Made by a program: the position numbers and the translations under genes
The notes under the pieces: generated by a model
Told to the model about the DNA's origin: nothing
The model's database searches: none
The model's input: the letters and a program-made list of their open reading frames with translations, nothing else
In this document: positions 11,222-20,817 of the stretch, piece by piece
How the letters are laid out: every line of letters starts with the position of its first letter
How positions within the stretch are numbered: the stretch's first letter is position 1
DNA from: Sodiomyces alkalinus F11
Taxonomy: Eukaryota; Ascomycota; Sordariomycetes; Glomerellales; Plectosphaerellaceae
NCBI RefSeq assembly: GCF_003711515.1
Contig: NW_021167082.1
Coordinates: 687,701-751,700 of the forward strand
Direction: 5' to 3'
DNA: 64,000 bases

Positions 11222-13050
11222 ATGTCGGACGTCTTGGGAAACTCCCCAGTCTCGTCCAGGGACAATAATGTTGTCGTGGTATTCTCGAAGGGGGTATCGG
11301 CCCTTCTGATGTTTATCGCGACATGCTGTTTTTGGAACCTCTACTCCTACTTCACTTCGCCGTTGAGAAAATATCCCGGACCGTTCTTTGCAAGCAAGTC
11401 GCTACCCCCTTTGTCGCTTTTCAGTTTCAAATCTTGTTCAGCAAGCCTCCGATGGCGAAGTCCCTATTATTGACTTTGTCCCTCTAGGATGGACCAGGCT
11501 ATGGTATCTTTACCAGTCCTGGACAGGTGACTCGCACCTTGAGCTATATAGGCTTCACCAGAAGCATGGGCCGATTGTTCGCACTGGGCCTAACATGATC
11601 GATGTTGACTTACCGGAGTTAATGTGTACCATATTCCACATTAGGAACGGCTGGCCGAAGGTATGTTGCATAGTCGTAAATGGATATTTTGTGGTTGATA
11701 TCGTCGCTGACGATACCTTGGCAGACCGAGTTCTATCACGGCAGCAGCGCCCTCATGGACGATGGCCAGATTGTCTACAATCTCTTCAGCCAGACCGACC
11801 CAAAGAAGCATAAGAAGGAAAAAGGGCCGATCGCCAAGCATTACTCCACAGCCAGCATTGCCGACCTCGAACCACACATGAACACGATGATCGAGATGCT
11901 GTGCAGCCAGCTAGAGACTCGATGCTTGGGGGGTGCGGAAGCGCCCAATGAGTTCGACCTTAGCGACTGGATTTTATACTGTGCGTTCGCTTTCCCTTCC
12001 GATTAATCGATATTTAATAAAGAAACCGGTCAGATTGCTGAATATGCCGCAGACGCCTGGGACGTTATCGGTGCCGTCACGTTCTCTGAGCCTATCGGCT
12101 ACCTCGCGAAGGGCTGCGACTTCGACGGCACTCTTCGAAACGCCAAGAAGGCAATGGACTACTTTGTCGTCGTCGGCGCAATGCCCTTCCTCGACTACTT
12201 CTTTGACAAGAACCCCTTCTTGCGTATGGGCCCGCCCGGGTTCAACACCATCACCGACATTTGCGTCCAGCGCCTCAATTATCGCCTCAATGATTGGTCT
12301 GGGGGCAAAGACAGCGGCTATCACGACCCGAAGACGCCCGACTTCCTAGACCATTTCATTAAGGCCATGGAACTCAACCCGGACAGGGTCACCGAACAGC
12401 AAATCATCTCGTGGCTAATGATCAACATGATCGCCGGCGCCGACACGACCGCCAGCACTATTTGCAGCGCATTCTACCACTCCCTCAAGAATCCCAGCGT
12501 CTGGGAGAAGCTGACGGCCGAGATACTGGCGCACAACCTCCATACGCCCGCTACTTACAAGGATGCCCGCGCCCTACCGTACGTCGATGCCGTCATCCGC
12601 GAGGCCATCCGTGTCCTCCCTGGCGTCTCCATGCCGCTGAAGCGTTACGTCCCTCGAGGCGGTGTCAATCTCCGCAACGGCGACTACATTCCCGGGGGGG
12701 TAGTCATCGGCATGAATCCTTATATCACTAACCGCAATCCGACTATCTACGGCGAAGATCCGGATAAGTTCCGCCCGGAGCGCTGGTTGCGTGACGAGAA
12801 AGGCGATGAGACCGAGGAGGCGTTTCAAAGTCGCCTGAAGGATATGAACAAGCACAATCTGTCGTTTGGAGGCGGAAGCCGTGTCTGCATTGGGAAGGAC
12901 ATGGCTCTGTTCCAGGTGTATAAGGTTTTAGTTACGCTTATCACGCGCTTTAAGATTGAGTTAGTTGATCCTAAGCAGTGGAGAGTCACTAACAGCTGGT
13001 TCATTCGTCAGGAGGGCCTTAAGGTTAGGATGATGAAGAGGCAACCATGA
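11222..13050 (+). CDS. Cytochrome P450 monooxygenase (pisatin demethylase-like)
   Basis: An intact haem-thiolate monooxygenase of about 532 aa. Exons are 11222-11393, 11488-11660, 11725-11980 and 12053-13050. Intron 1 uses a GC-AG donor (GCAAGT at 11394), intron 2 GTATGT, intron 3 GTGCGT; all joins keep frame and restore family sequence (KYPGPFFA to RWTRLWYLY). An N-terminal membrane anchor lies at about residues 26-45, followed by the KYPGP hinge. The I-helix oxygen-activation motif AGADTT is at about 328, the ExxR motif EAIR at 384, the meander FRPERW in the usual place, and the haem loop FGGGSRVCIG at about 472 with ligand Cys about 479. This membrane-bound ER enzyme would take electrons from a P450 reductase. 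The closest family resemblance is to the CYP57/benzoate-hydroxylase-like fungal group, so the substrate is unknown. No biosynthetic cluster genes adjoin it. It lies between two repeat regions yet shows no RIP. Confidence 0.93.
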
Positions 13051-14204
13051 AGGTGTTAAAAGGGTATTCGTTATTTTATTGATAAGATGTATGTACATAT
13101 CAATTGGCAGGTCAATCTGTTTCCATATTCCCGGGTTATAAAGATAGTGAGAATGTAATTATCAAATGCCTGCTCACATTCAATTCATTCATAACAAAGA
13201 ATTTAGGAGTAAATTCGGTTAAAATATAGTAGTGTGAGATGTCCGTGAATAACCTGCCCATTCTTCACCCAGCTCGATATTGATATACTTCTCGGTGGAG
13301 TAACCATCGTCCGCGACTAGTATATCGAATGGTACGATAGTGCAGTGTAATAAGATATTTATTCAATAGCTAGGCGAGAACATCCCTTATAGCCGAACCT
13401 GATAAAATTCAACGGCTCGCCAGTTTAATGCCGCTTCTTAGCATCATATTACCATATTATTAACCTCTATATACGCTATCGTTACGCTTTCAGCATAGCC
13501 CCATTACCCTTATAATCACAGTTCCTCTAGATATAATCATCACGCGATACGACTAGTGATCGCTGTTAACTAACCGTAATGCAGTTAGTTAAACAATATT
13601 CGACATCCTAGAAAGCCTGCACGTCCCACGGAATTAACTCGCCACCTCCTGTCCGAACTTCCGGCTGCCAGGCTCATCTCCCTGCCAGGGATAATATCCT
13701 GTAAAATAGTTAGCCTGGTGGCATCGTGGCGCAATCTGAAGAGGTGAAACGAAGTTCTGCTTGACCTATTATAGAGTAAGCACTCCAATAGTAGTCTAGG
13801 TCGTAGGAAGAGTTCATACAAGCTAGCAAAAAAGCCAAATAAAGGATATTATAAGACCTAGACCGAGGGTAGAAAGGAGAAACAAGCAAAGAGTCTGGAA
13901 TTATTAACCAAATCTTCGGGATGGCCTAGATATATCGCCACACAGCATGCCGCCAGGAATATAAGAGAAAGGAAACGGTAGGTCTTCTGACGAATGCTTT
14001 CTGGTGCTAGATTGGTGCTAACATTCCGTCCAAAGGCAGTCAAAGCAAGTTGCAGTTACAGAGTTGGCTCTGTAGCATGTGTTCTAGAGCAACCATTATT
14101 GTCCAGTCGGATTGTCGTCAAGTAGTCAACCACGCGAAGAATGTCGTCTGCCGTAGATAAGCAAAGACTCTCCCTTTTCTTGCACCGCTTAGCCTCTATC
14201 TTGG
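13051..14204. other. Intergenic, no gene supported
   Basis: Moderately AT-rich sequence downstream of the P450, with mixed RIP-like and ordinary stretches. Short minus-strand frames at 13585-13821 and 13858-14043 have no recognised features. The right edge passes into the inverted-repeat element. Confidence 0.4.
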
Positions 14205-14650
14205 GTAGGCCGTTAAAGAATGATTCCGTTGATTTTCTTTATCCGTTTATGTTTACCGAGGGACGGTCCGGTAGTAAGGTCTGCTCGGATAGGAGCTAGA
14301 TCTTAAAGCGAAGACCTAGAGGCCGCGAAGACCGGCTCCGGCGTACCTTTACCTCCTCCTTAAGCCGCTAAATACACTAAGGTAGTAAGAGCCTAGTAGC
14401 GGTTATATAGAGGTACCCGGCGTAGGTATAGTTATCGCTAAAAAATCTATTAATTCGTGGGGCTAGTATTATAGGATACTAGGAGATTCTCTAAAGATTC
14501 CGAATTCTTCCTAAAAGAGTTATAATCCACGCTAAACCCGATTGATTAGTATTAGGTTAAACGCTATTTAATAGGGCTTAGCGTTCTATTTTAGGAGATA
14601 CGGCTTAGGTATATATACCCCGAAGTGGGTCTTAAGGCCGCGCGTCTTAT
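14205..14650 (+). repeat. Left arm of the inverted-repeat element
   Basis: Pairs with 16340-16785 in reverse orientation. It contains the palindromic block at about 14530-14610 (AACGCTATTTAATAGGGCTT) that is shared with 5.9, 15.9 and 16.4 kb. The mismatches between arms are mostly transitions of RIP type. Confidence 0.65.
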
Positions 14651-14889
14651 CACCGTTATATTAAATACGTGCCCTAAGTTAGGATATATACTAGTGGTAT
14701 AATGGCTTACTATATAGTTAGTGCCTGCGAAGATTTATTATAGCTAAGTTCAAGTATATAAGGATCAGGATAAGTTTCGGTAACTAAGTGATAGGCGCTT
14801 ACTTTAGACGTATTTAGAGAGGTTATAGTTAAAACCACTTTTAGAGAGGGGAAATACCCTCCTCCAGGAAAGGAATAGCGTGTAATCAT

Positions 14890-15890
14890 GGGTTAGGGGG
14901 GTTAGCATAGTCGAGATATCCATAACCGACCGCGGATCGTGCCTATATTAGCGAGGGCAACGTCCGGAGGTTAGCATGTCATTACGAAGCATATGCACAT
15001 TATTAATCCTGGTCCACCACCTCACGCCGAATCTACTGACCAACATGGTGTCGCCTAGGAACCAACTCACATTACCACCCCTGCTTTTACACGTCGACCT
15101 GCGTCTTCGAGTCGTTGCAGATGCGGCAGGAAAGCTTCCTGAGAGAAAAGTTATCAAAAGTATCATGCGTGTATATCAATTCCCTTCTTTATATAGACTA
15201 AACCGGTGGCGAAAAGGGCGGTAGCGGAAAGTCGGAGATCCAGAAAATTTCGAGAGCTTTTGGGTGACTAAAATAGACGGTGAGCGATGGAAAGGTCTCC
15301 GTTCTGGTGCTTACGTGGTTGTGTCGTCGTCTTGAAATGACCACAAGCGTGAAGCTAAAGATACTAAGGCGCACGGTGGAACAAAAGGAGCCGACTCGCA
15401 GCCACAAAACAAGGTCGAGAGATTCCTGCATCGGGATGAAAAGAGGCAACAAGGCAACTGACGTGGCTGTGGGGAGGTGCAGTGGTCGCCAGGGCCGTAT
15501 GCGGAGATCTTGCGGAAGTCCAGTTCGTGCGCTGTGCAAGGCGTCCAGACATATATACACCGAATTGGATGATGAACTATTCGGCTGATCATTGAACTGG
15601 ATTTGTCAGAGGCCATGGCTCTGTCAGGAACAGGGCAGCATGGTTCTCACCTTGTTGGCACCTATCGAGGTGTGACATCCCTTATTGTGTCCAACCAGCG
15701 AGAATATATCGATCCTATATATCCACACTTATTTCCCCCTACTTTACTCTATAGTTCTATATTTTCGCAGAGTAAAAGATATTCTTCTTAGAATACATAA
15801 TTCCGCGTACCTTATTTATATTCTGATATTAGAATGGGTTGGTTACTGGGGAGGCAGGGGCTTCCCCTAGATATCCGATATAGTATTCCT
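14890..15890. other. Unmutated interior of the inverted-repeat element
   Basis: Normal CpA/TpG content returns here, in contrast to both arms. Overlapping 80-120 aa frames exist on both strands (14976-15224, 15198-15616), but none shows a domain, a transposase-like DDE/D pattern or convincing splice sites. I treat it as host sequence or uncharacterised cargo. Confidence 0.35.
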
Positions 15891-15894
15891 ATAG

Positions 15895-16010
15895 AACGCT
15901 AACCCTATTGAGCAGCGTTCGGTCGAACGCTATTAAATAGGGTTTAGCGCGGATTGAATCTCCTTTAGGAAGAATTTCGGAGTTTTCTGGAGGACCTCTT
16001 GGGTGAAGCT
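15895..16010 (-). repeat. Third partial copy of the arm with a strong hairpin
   Basis: Carries CGCTAACCCTATTGAGCAGC, then CGTTCGGTCGAACG, then CTATTAAATAGGGTTTAGCG, which together form a near-perfect inverted repeat with arms of about 26 bases. It has the same orientation as the right arm at 16.4 kb and continues with the same GGAAGAATTCGG-like sequence. Confidence 0.6.
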
Positions 16011-16339
16011 ATTGTTAGTATCCCGATTCTGCTCTAAGGTGCTAATAATAGGTAGTATAGAGTATAGAATCACGCACAGCGCCGCAGGGTATAGAATAAT
16101 ACACCCTACACTAAGGCGCTACCCTTATCCGTCGTTAAGGAGCACCCGTATAGCACCCTAGTCGCCGTTTTTTTAGTTAGTCCATTATTTACAGGTTATT
16201 AGGTAGCACCCCTTTTTTAAACTTATATTCTGGACCTTCCCTTACCTTAAACGTAGTACTAGAATAATATATCCTGTAATTAAGGGTATATTATATTATA
16301 TCTGGACTAGTCCTAACGCCACTTCGCTAAGCTTAGGAC

Positions 16340-16785
16340 GGTGATAAGTCGCGGCCTTAAGATCTATTTTAGGGTATATAGACCTACGCCACGTCTACTA
16401 AAACAGAACGCTAAACTCTATTAGATAGCGTTTAACCTAACACTATTTAATCGGGTTTAGCGCGGATTAGGACTTATTTAGGAAGAATTCGGGATCTTAT
16501 CTCTTAAGAATCTCCTAACATCCTATAATGCCAGCTCTACGAATCGATGGATTTTTAACGACTATGCCTACGCTAAGCACCTCTATATATCCGCCACTAG
16601 GCTCCCACTACCTTAGCGTATTTAGCAGCTCGAGGAGGAGGTAAAGGTACGCCGGAGCCGGTCTTTACAGCCCTTAAGTCTCTGCTTCGAGATCTAGCTC
16701 CTATCCAAGCAGACCTTACTATCGGATCGCCCCTTAGTAAACGGAACAAGGAAAGCAACAAAATCATTCATTACGGGCCTGCCTA
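16340..16785 (-). repeat. Right arm of the inverted-repeat element
   Basis: Reverse complement of the left arm. The match runs from about 16785 (CGTTTACTAAGG on the minus strand) to TTAAGGCCGCGACTTATCAC at about 16345, beyond which the sequences diverge. Confidence 0.65.
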
Positions 16786-17092
16786 AGTTCGACCTTCTTG
16801 ATCCTTCCTAGAATAGCTGATACCGGAACTACTGTCCACATACTCCATGCCTTGGCGAGACTATGGTGGTGTACCTGCTTAACCAACCAGGCTTGCAGCG
16901 TGGCATATCCGGCTACTAGGTAGTCCATCCCTGCGCAAGTTAGGAATCCAATTCAAGCAAGATTTGCATTCATATTATAGTGTTCAGGCTTTGCCAGCTC
17001 TGCATCGCAGTATTACCCATATAGAGTAATGTATAGGAGAGGAACGCAATACATGGGGTGCACAATGCTGAACAAGGTTGCTCTTGGATGCC

Positions 17093-17100
17093 TATATAAA
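17093..17100 (+). promoter_or_regulatory. Probable TATA box
   Basis: TATATAAA lies 33-40 bases upstream of the ATG at 17133, in ordinary-composition DNA where such a run is not explained by RIP. If used, transcription would begin just ahead of the ATG with a very short leader. Confidence 0.4.
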
Positions 17101-17132
17101 GTCCACTGCCTGAGTGCCTATCTTTCGAGCAT

Positions 17133-17429
17133 ATGACCAAATTCTCCAACCTCGCCACTATCTGCCTCCTTGCTAGGTTAAGACAATCTTCAGCCTTCCA
17201 CCTTAAGTGCCAGAAATTCCAATATCAATATGCTTGCGGCCATAAGAGCGACGTGGAATGGGTTCCGCTGGACCCGGCTGATTGTGACGATGCGCCGTAT
17301 ATGCAAGGGACGACCATAAAGCTTCGTTGCACACCCCCAGCATCAACTGCAACGCGTTACCGGTCTGGTGTCTGCGGTAGAGAGTATTGTTCGAAATCGA
17401 AGGGGAAGAGTGAAGGTGATCCAATGTAA
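17133..17429 (+). CDS. Small Cys-rich hypothetical protein
   Basis: Predicted 98-aa protein beginning MTKFSNLATICLL. After a weakly hydrophobic start, the body carries six cysteines in a regular layout: LKCQK, YACGHKSD, PADCDD, LRCTPP, GVCGRE, YCSKS. A short basic tail follows. The ACGHKSD segment resembles small fungal proteins with a Cys-Gly-His turn, but I cannot name a family. The N-terminus is not a clear secretion signal, so an effector role is only a possibility. A TATA box sits directly upstream. A GTAAGG donor-like site overlaps the stop, and splicing to the CCTAG at 17484 would still end the protein immediately. The kinase-like gene begins 258 bp downstream on the same strand. Confidence 0.5.
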   Translation: MTKFSNLATICLLARLRQSSAFHLKCQKFQYQYACGHKSDVEWVPLDPADCDDAPYMQGTTIKLRCTPPASTATRYRSGVCGREYCSKSKGKSEGDPM

Positions 17430-17687
17430 GGGAACCCCTGAATACAGCAACAGAGGCGAGAATTGACAGTCTTGTTTGTCCTAGGTGATGGTTCGGCTGC
17501 ATGCGTCAGAAGAGGGTGCCAACGCCTTGCCTCTTTTATTTCTGGCTGTACGTAGCCGGTTGCGCCAAGTCAGGAAGCAGGGTCGTCTTTAAAGGGTATT
17601 AAGGAGAATGGCCCCCACTATGTATGGCACAGCTTTTCCTCTCCAATTCACTCTTAATTCAATATACTTCTTCCCGTATTGTTAGCC

Positions 17688-18782
17688 ATGCCAAAATTCC
17701 ACCTTCAGCATCTGACGCCAGGTGCAGCAGAGGTAGGAGACTTTGAACTCTCTGTTCGGTGTCTTGGTAGCGTATTCTGTATCCGGTATTCACCCAGAAA
17801 CATTTCACCTTCTAACCTCTTTGACAAATATCGCCAATTGTCGAACGACTACGAGGAGGCTGGCAATCCGTTAGCGGTGCACCAGCTGATTAAGCCGTTC
17901 GAGCCTCTAATGGAGAGCTTGGTACCTCCAGATCAAGGCTATCTCCTCTCCGACTACCTGTATCCAAGGTACTTCGTTCTTGAGGCGATAGCGGATCCGG
18001 AAGACACGGAAATAACTCCGAAACTCAAAGAATCGAAAGAGTCCCTTCCTGGAGACTATACGCATCAATGGCCCGAACTAGCGGATCTTGGGGACTGGGT
18101 GACGAACATTTATCCGTCAAGCCAAATTTGCCTTCCTGCTCCCCCAGAGCAAGATACTCGATTGAGCGGCCCAGAGAAAGTTTTGATCGACGGCGAACCA
18201 TACTTCTTCAAGAGATGGCAACAGTCTGCCCGCCCCCCCGGAGCAAACTTTACGGAGCTTCGTACGTATAAACAAATCCAAAATGCCTTTACATCAAGAC
18301 GAATTCAGCACGACCTACGAATCTGCCGCCTACGTGGAGTCGTGGTGGACAGCGACGATCGGACACCTTGCGGCGGTGATGTGGAACCAAGTACCATCCC
18401 GGCACGACTTGTTGGGATCTTACTTACCTTCATCGAGACGAACCGACCGAAGTGGATGGGGACTCTGTCTAGCAGGGTCCGTCGCGGAGGTTGCTCCCCT
18501 GACACACTTTTTCGCTGGGCATGCGAGTTGGATGCATGCGTCGCTGAACTACATAAGGCTGGTCTCGTCTGGGGAGATGCGAAGCCAGAAAACATCTTAG
18601 TCGACGGGAAGGATAACATCTGGATCATCGACTTTGGAGGTGGTTATACCGATGGCTGGGTCGATAAGGAGAAGGCCGAAACAACGGAAGGGGATCGGCA
18701 AGGCGTCGCAAGAATCAAAGCCTTCTTACGAGGAGGGGAGGGACGGAATGGAAAAGAAGAGGAAGGGACGGAAAGGGGATGA
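17688..18782 (+). CDS. Protein kinase-fold protein, fungal-specific family
   Basis: Single-exon gene, about 364 aa, first ATG at 17688. The N-terminal 150 residues are a family-type leader without a motif. The kinase-like domain follows. A candidate ATP-binding Lys is in GEPYFFKRW at about residue 174. The catalytic loop HKAGLVWGDAKPEN is at about 288-301, with Asp and Asn present. The metal-binding DFG is in WIIDFGGGYTDGWVD at about 313. The GLVWGDxKPxN form is typical of a large group of uncharacterised ascomycete kinase-like proteins. Activity on proteins or small molecules is unproven. The last 25 residues are Gly/Glu/Lys-rich and run straight into a purine-only tract, so the native carboxyl end may have been altered. 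Confidence 0.75.
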   Translation: MPKFHLQHLTPGAAEVGDFELSVRCLGSVFCIRYSPRNISPSNLFDKYRQLSNDYEEAGNPLAVHQLIKPFEPLMESLVPPDQGYLLSDYLYPRYFVLEAIADPEDTEITPKLKESKESLPGDYTHQWPELADLGDWVTNIYPSSQICLPAPPEQDTRLSGPEKVLIDGEPYFFKRWQQSARPPGANFTELRTYKQIQNAFTSRRIQHDLRICRLRGVVVDSDDRTPCGGDVEPSTIPARLVGILLTFIETNRPKWMGTLSSRVRRGGCSPDTLFRWACELDACVAELHKAGLVWGDAKPENILVDGKDNIWIIDFGGGYTDGWVDKEKAETTEGDRQGVARIKAFLRGGEGRNGKEEEGTERG

Positions 18783-18860
18783 AGAGGGAAGGGGAGTGAG
18801 GGGAGAGAAGGGATGAAGAGGGGAAATGGGGAGGAGGAGGGGAGGCAAAGCGGGAAGCGG
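18725..18860 (+). repeat. Purine (GA) tract at the end of the kinase-like gene
   Basis: About 135 bases with very few pyrimidines on the plus strand, made of irregular GGGGA/GAAG runs. It begins inside the coding region and extends past the stop codon at 18782. Such tracts can adopt triplex (H-DNA) structures and tend to expand by slippage. Confidence 0.7.
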
Positions 18861-20817
18861 ACTGTAATAGTCGGCTTGACGATGAAGACCTCGTCCGTTC
18901 TTGTTCTTCTCGATGGTAGGGTACAGGTCTTAGGCGTCCTCTATCGAGGAGCGCGTGGCTGGCAACTGATGGAGTGGAACCTCTTTTTGTTAGCCTAGCT
19001 GTGTTTGAAGAGAACTTGGAACGAGTAGCATCCTCGACCGCATCAACTTGCGAAGCCGCTCATCGAGTTCGACGGGGCGTTAGACACGAGACGGATCTAG
19101 GGGGTCTGAGGTATCTAAGAGACATCGCTATGATCTCGCCTTGCTCTGCACGTCGTAGAATCTAGTAGCAGATACCTGTGCTAGAGAAACCAGAGGCATC
19201 AACTCCGAAATCCGCGCTTTATTTCTTAAAAGCGGATGCTAATCAGTCAGTTAGGCTCGCCAGCTAGGGAGGAAAGGATGAGATACCTTTTGCAGTTTCG
19301 TGGCAGACCAATCCATAGTCATGGCCAAGAAGTCGACGGCTTCAGGCGACCAGTTCACGGGCTTAGAGCATGCAAGTTTGCCATCCGCTATGTCTATCTC
19401 CATATTGAGGCATAGTTCGTTATTTATCAATCTATAGCGACCTTTCCGGAGGCAATTCAACGTAAACCCCTCCGTTTCGAAATTTCGAAAATGACCCTCA
19501 GCACTGTATAACCTCGGATATACTGCTAGCTCCAACCCATGGACGGACGGCCGCCGCTGGCACAGCCCAACCAATCAAGTCTTGGGGAAAGGGAAGGGTA
19601 AGGGGCAGTGGCGGCCGCTTTGGAGCGTTTCGTCCCCCGAGAGACAGACAGCTAACCCCGCTTAGCTCGCCCTTCTGATACTCTCCTCCCAAGCCAATCG
19701 ACCAATAAAACCCAGAGATACTGATCGAAGGCAACTGGCTTTTTCTATATATTGGGTTTTCCCGTAAGGCTTGCCATGGATATACCCAAGTTGCACCCGG
19801 ACGAAGCCCCCAGGAAAGTAGAAGAGAGACACCACGGGCGCTCGACGCAGCGCAGGACGCTTTGTAACGGGGCCGAATTCTGGGACAAGCATAGGAGGGT
19901 CGCTGACGAGGATGCCGAACCGTAGCATAAAATAGTGGCCACGGGCCACGGATGCAGACCATACAGGCCGTAGTCGAAGCGACTCCTCCCCAGTCGACCT
20001 CTATTTCTAATTTTCTTATACCCCCAGTCACGATATACCTGGCGAAAATGAATCGGCCACTGGCGATAGCACGCGGCAATGGCCAGGTCGCGGAGAATGG
20101 CGGTCTAGTCGCCGACCCGGTGAGTGACATATTATGGCGGCCAAACGGCCACGCTAACGAGTCAGCGTCGCGCGAGCTGCTGCTGCTTGTGTAGAGAGAC
20201 GACCGGGCTTGATTACAAGCTCTGGTTGTCGATTCAGGTTCTCGAGAAGGCACGAATGACACTGGCCGACCACAGAGAGGTCACCAAGAAAGCGAACCAA
20301 GAGCGGTCGCATCTGCTGCTGCAGCACGCCTCCAGACTAGCCAGCATCAGTGTTCTCTTTGTTGAATTAGAATTCTTTTCCTTTCCAGTCTTTATTCGTA
20401 TTTTATCTACCCAGTAGACTATGCCGGTAAAGATCCTGAAGTAAGATTAACCTAGGTATCGCGACAAGATTAGCCCTGTTGATGCATCTCCATAGGGAAG
20501 AAACCTACGTACTGTCCAACAACGCAACTAAGGAGTAGATTATTAATGCCGAGTCTGCCCGTCGGACCTTAGTGAGTCTTAAGGAACTACTGCCAACTGG
20601 ATTCCGGGCTGAGCTAACCATGTGGTGAAGTGGATGCTTCATAGTCAGTACTCCCGGGACAACTTACACTATGGAACAAAGTCTCCTACGTCGCTTACTG
20701 CGAGCGACATCACTTGCCTGCTTCCGTGTGCCGAGGAAGAATTTGCGGATGGACGACAGCCTCGGTACCGCGCAGCTCTGGAGGATACGCCCCCAGCGCA
20801 TGACGACGAAAGAGACA
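18861..20817. other. Intergenic, no gene supported
   Basis: About 2 kb of ordinary-composition DNA. A 254-codon minus-strand frame (19498-20262) and an opposing 80-codon plus-strand frame (19952-20194) overlap, and neither shows a domain. The longer product is low-complexity in Ser/Arg/Pro and looks like chance openness of GC-rich DNA. A plus-strand segment at about 20215-20350 (LDYKLWLSIQVLEKA) could be a gene fragment, but it is unsupported. Confidence 0.35.

Larger units (their letters stand above)
14205..16785. mobile_element. Inverted-repeat element, about 2.6 kb, RIPped arms
   Basis: The arms 14205-14650 and 16340-16785 are inverted copies. For example, GGTAGTAAGGTCTGCTCGGA-like sequence in the left arm pairs with its reverse complement near 16705, and GGCTAGTATTATAGGATACT-like sequence pairs near 16520. 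Both arms carry CA-to-TA/TG-to-TA changes and a nested palindrome built on GCTATTAAATAGGGTTTAGC-type sequence. About 1 kb of unmutated unique DNA lies between them (14890-15890), plus a third partial copy of the arm at 15895-16010. The element could be a foldback transposon, or two solo copies of one repeat inserted head-to-head. No transposase is visible. Confidence 0.55.

Noticed and set aside
19498..20262. 254-codon minus-strand frame
   Set aside because: Low-complexity Ser/Arg/Pro product, overlapped by other open frames on both strands; openness explained by base composition.
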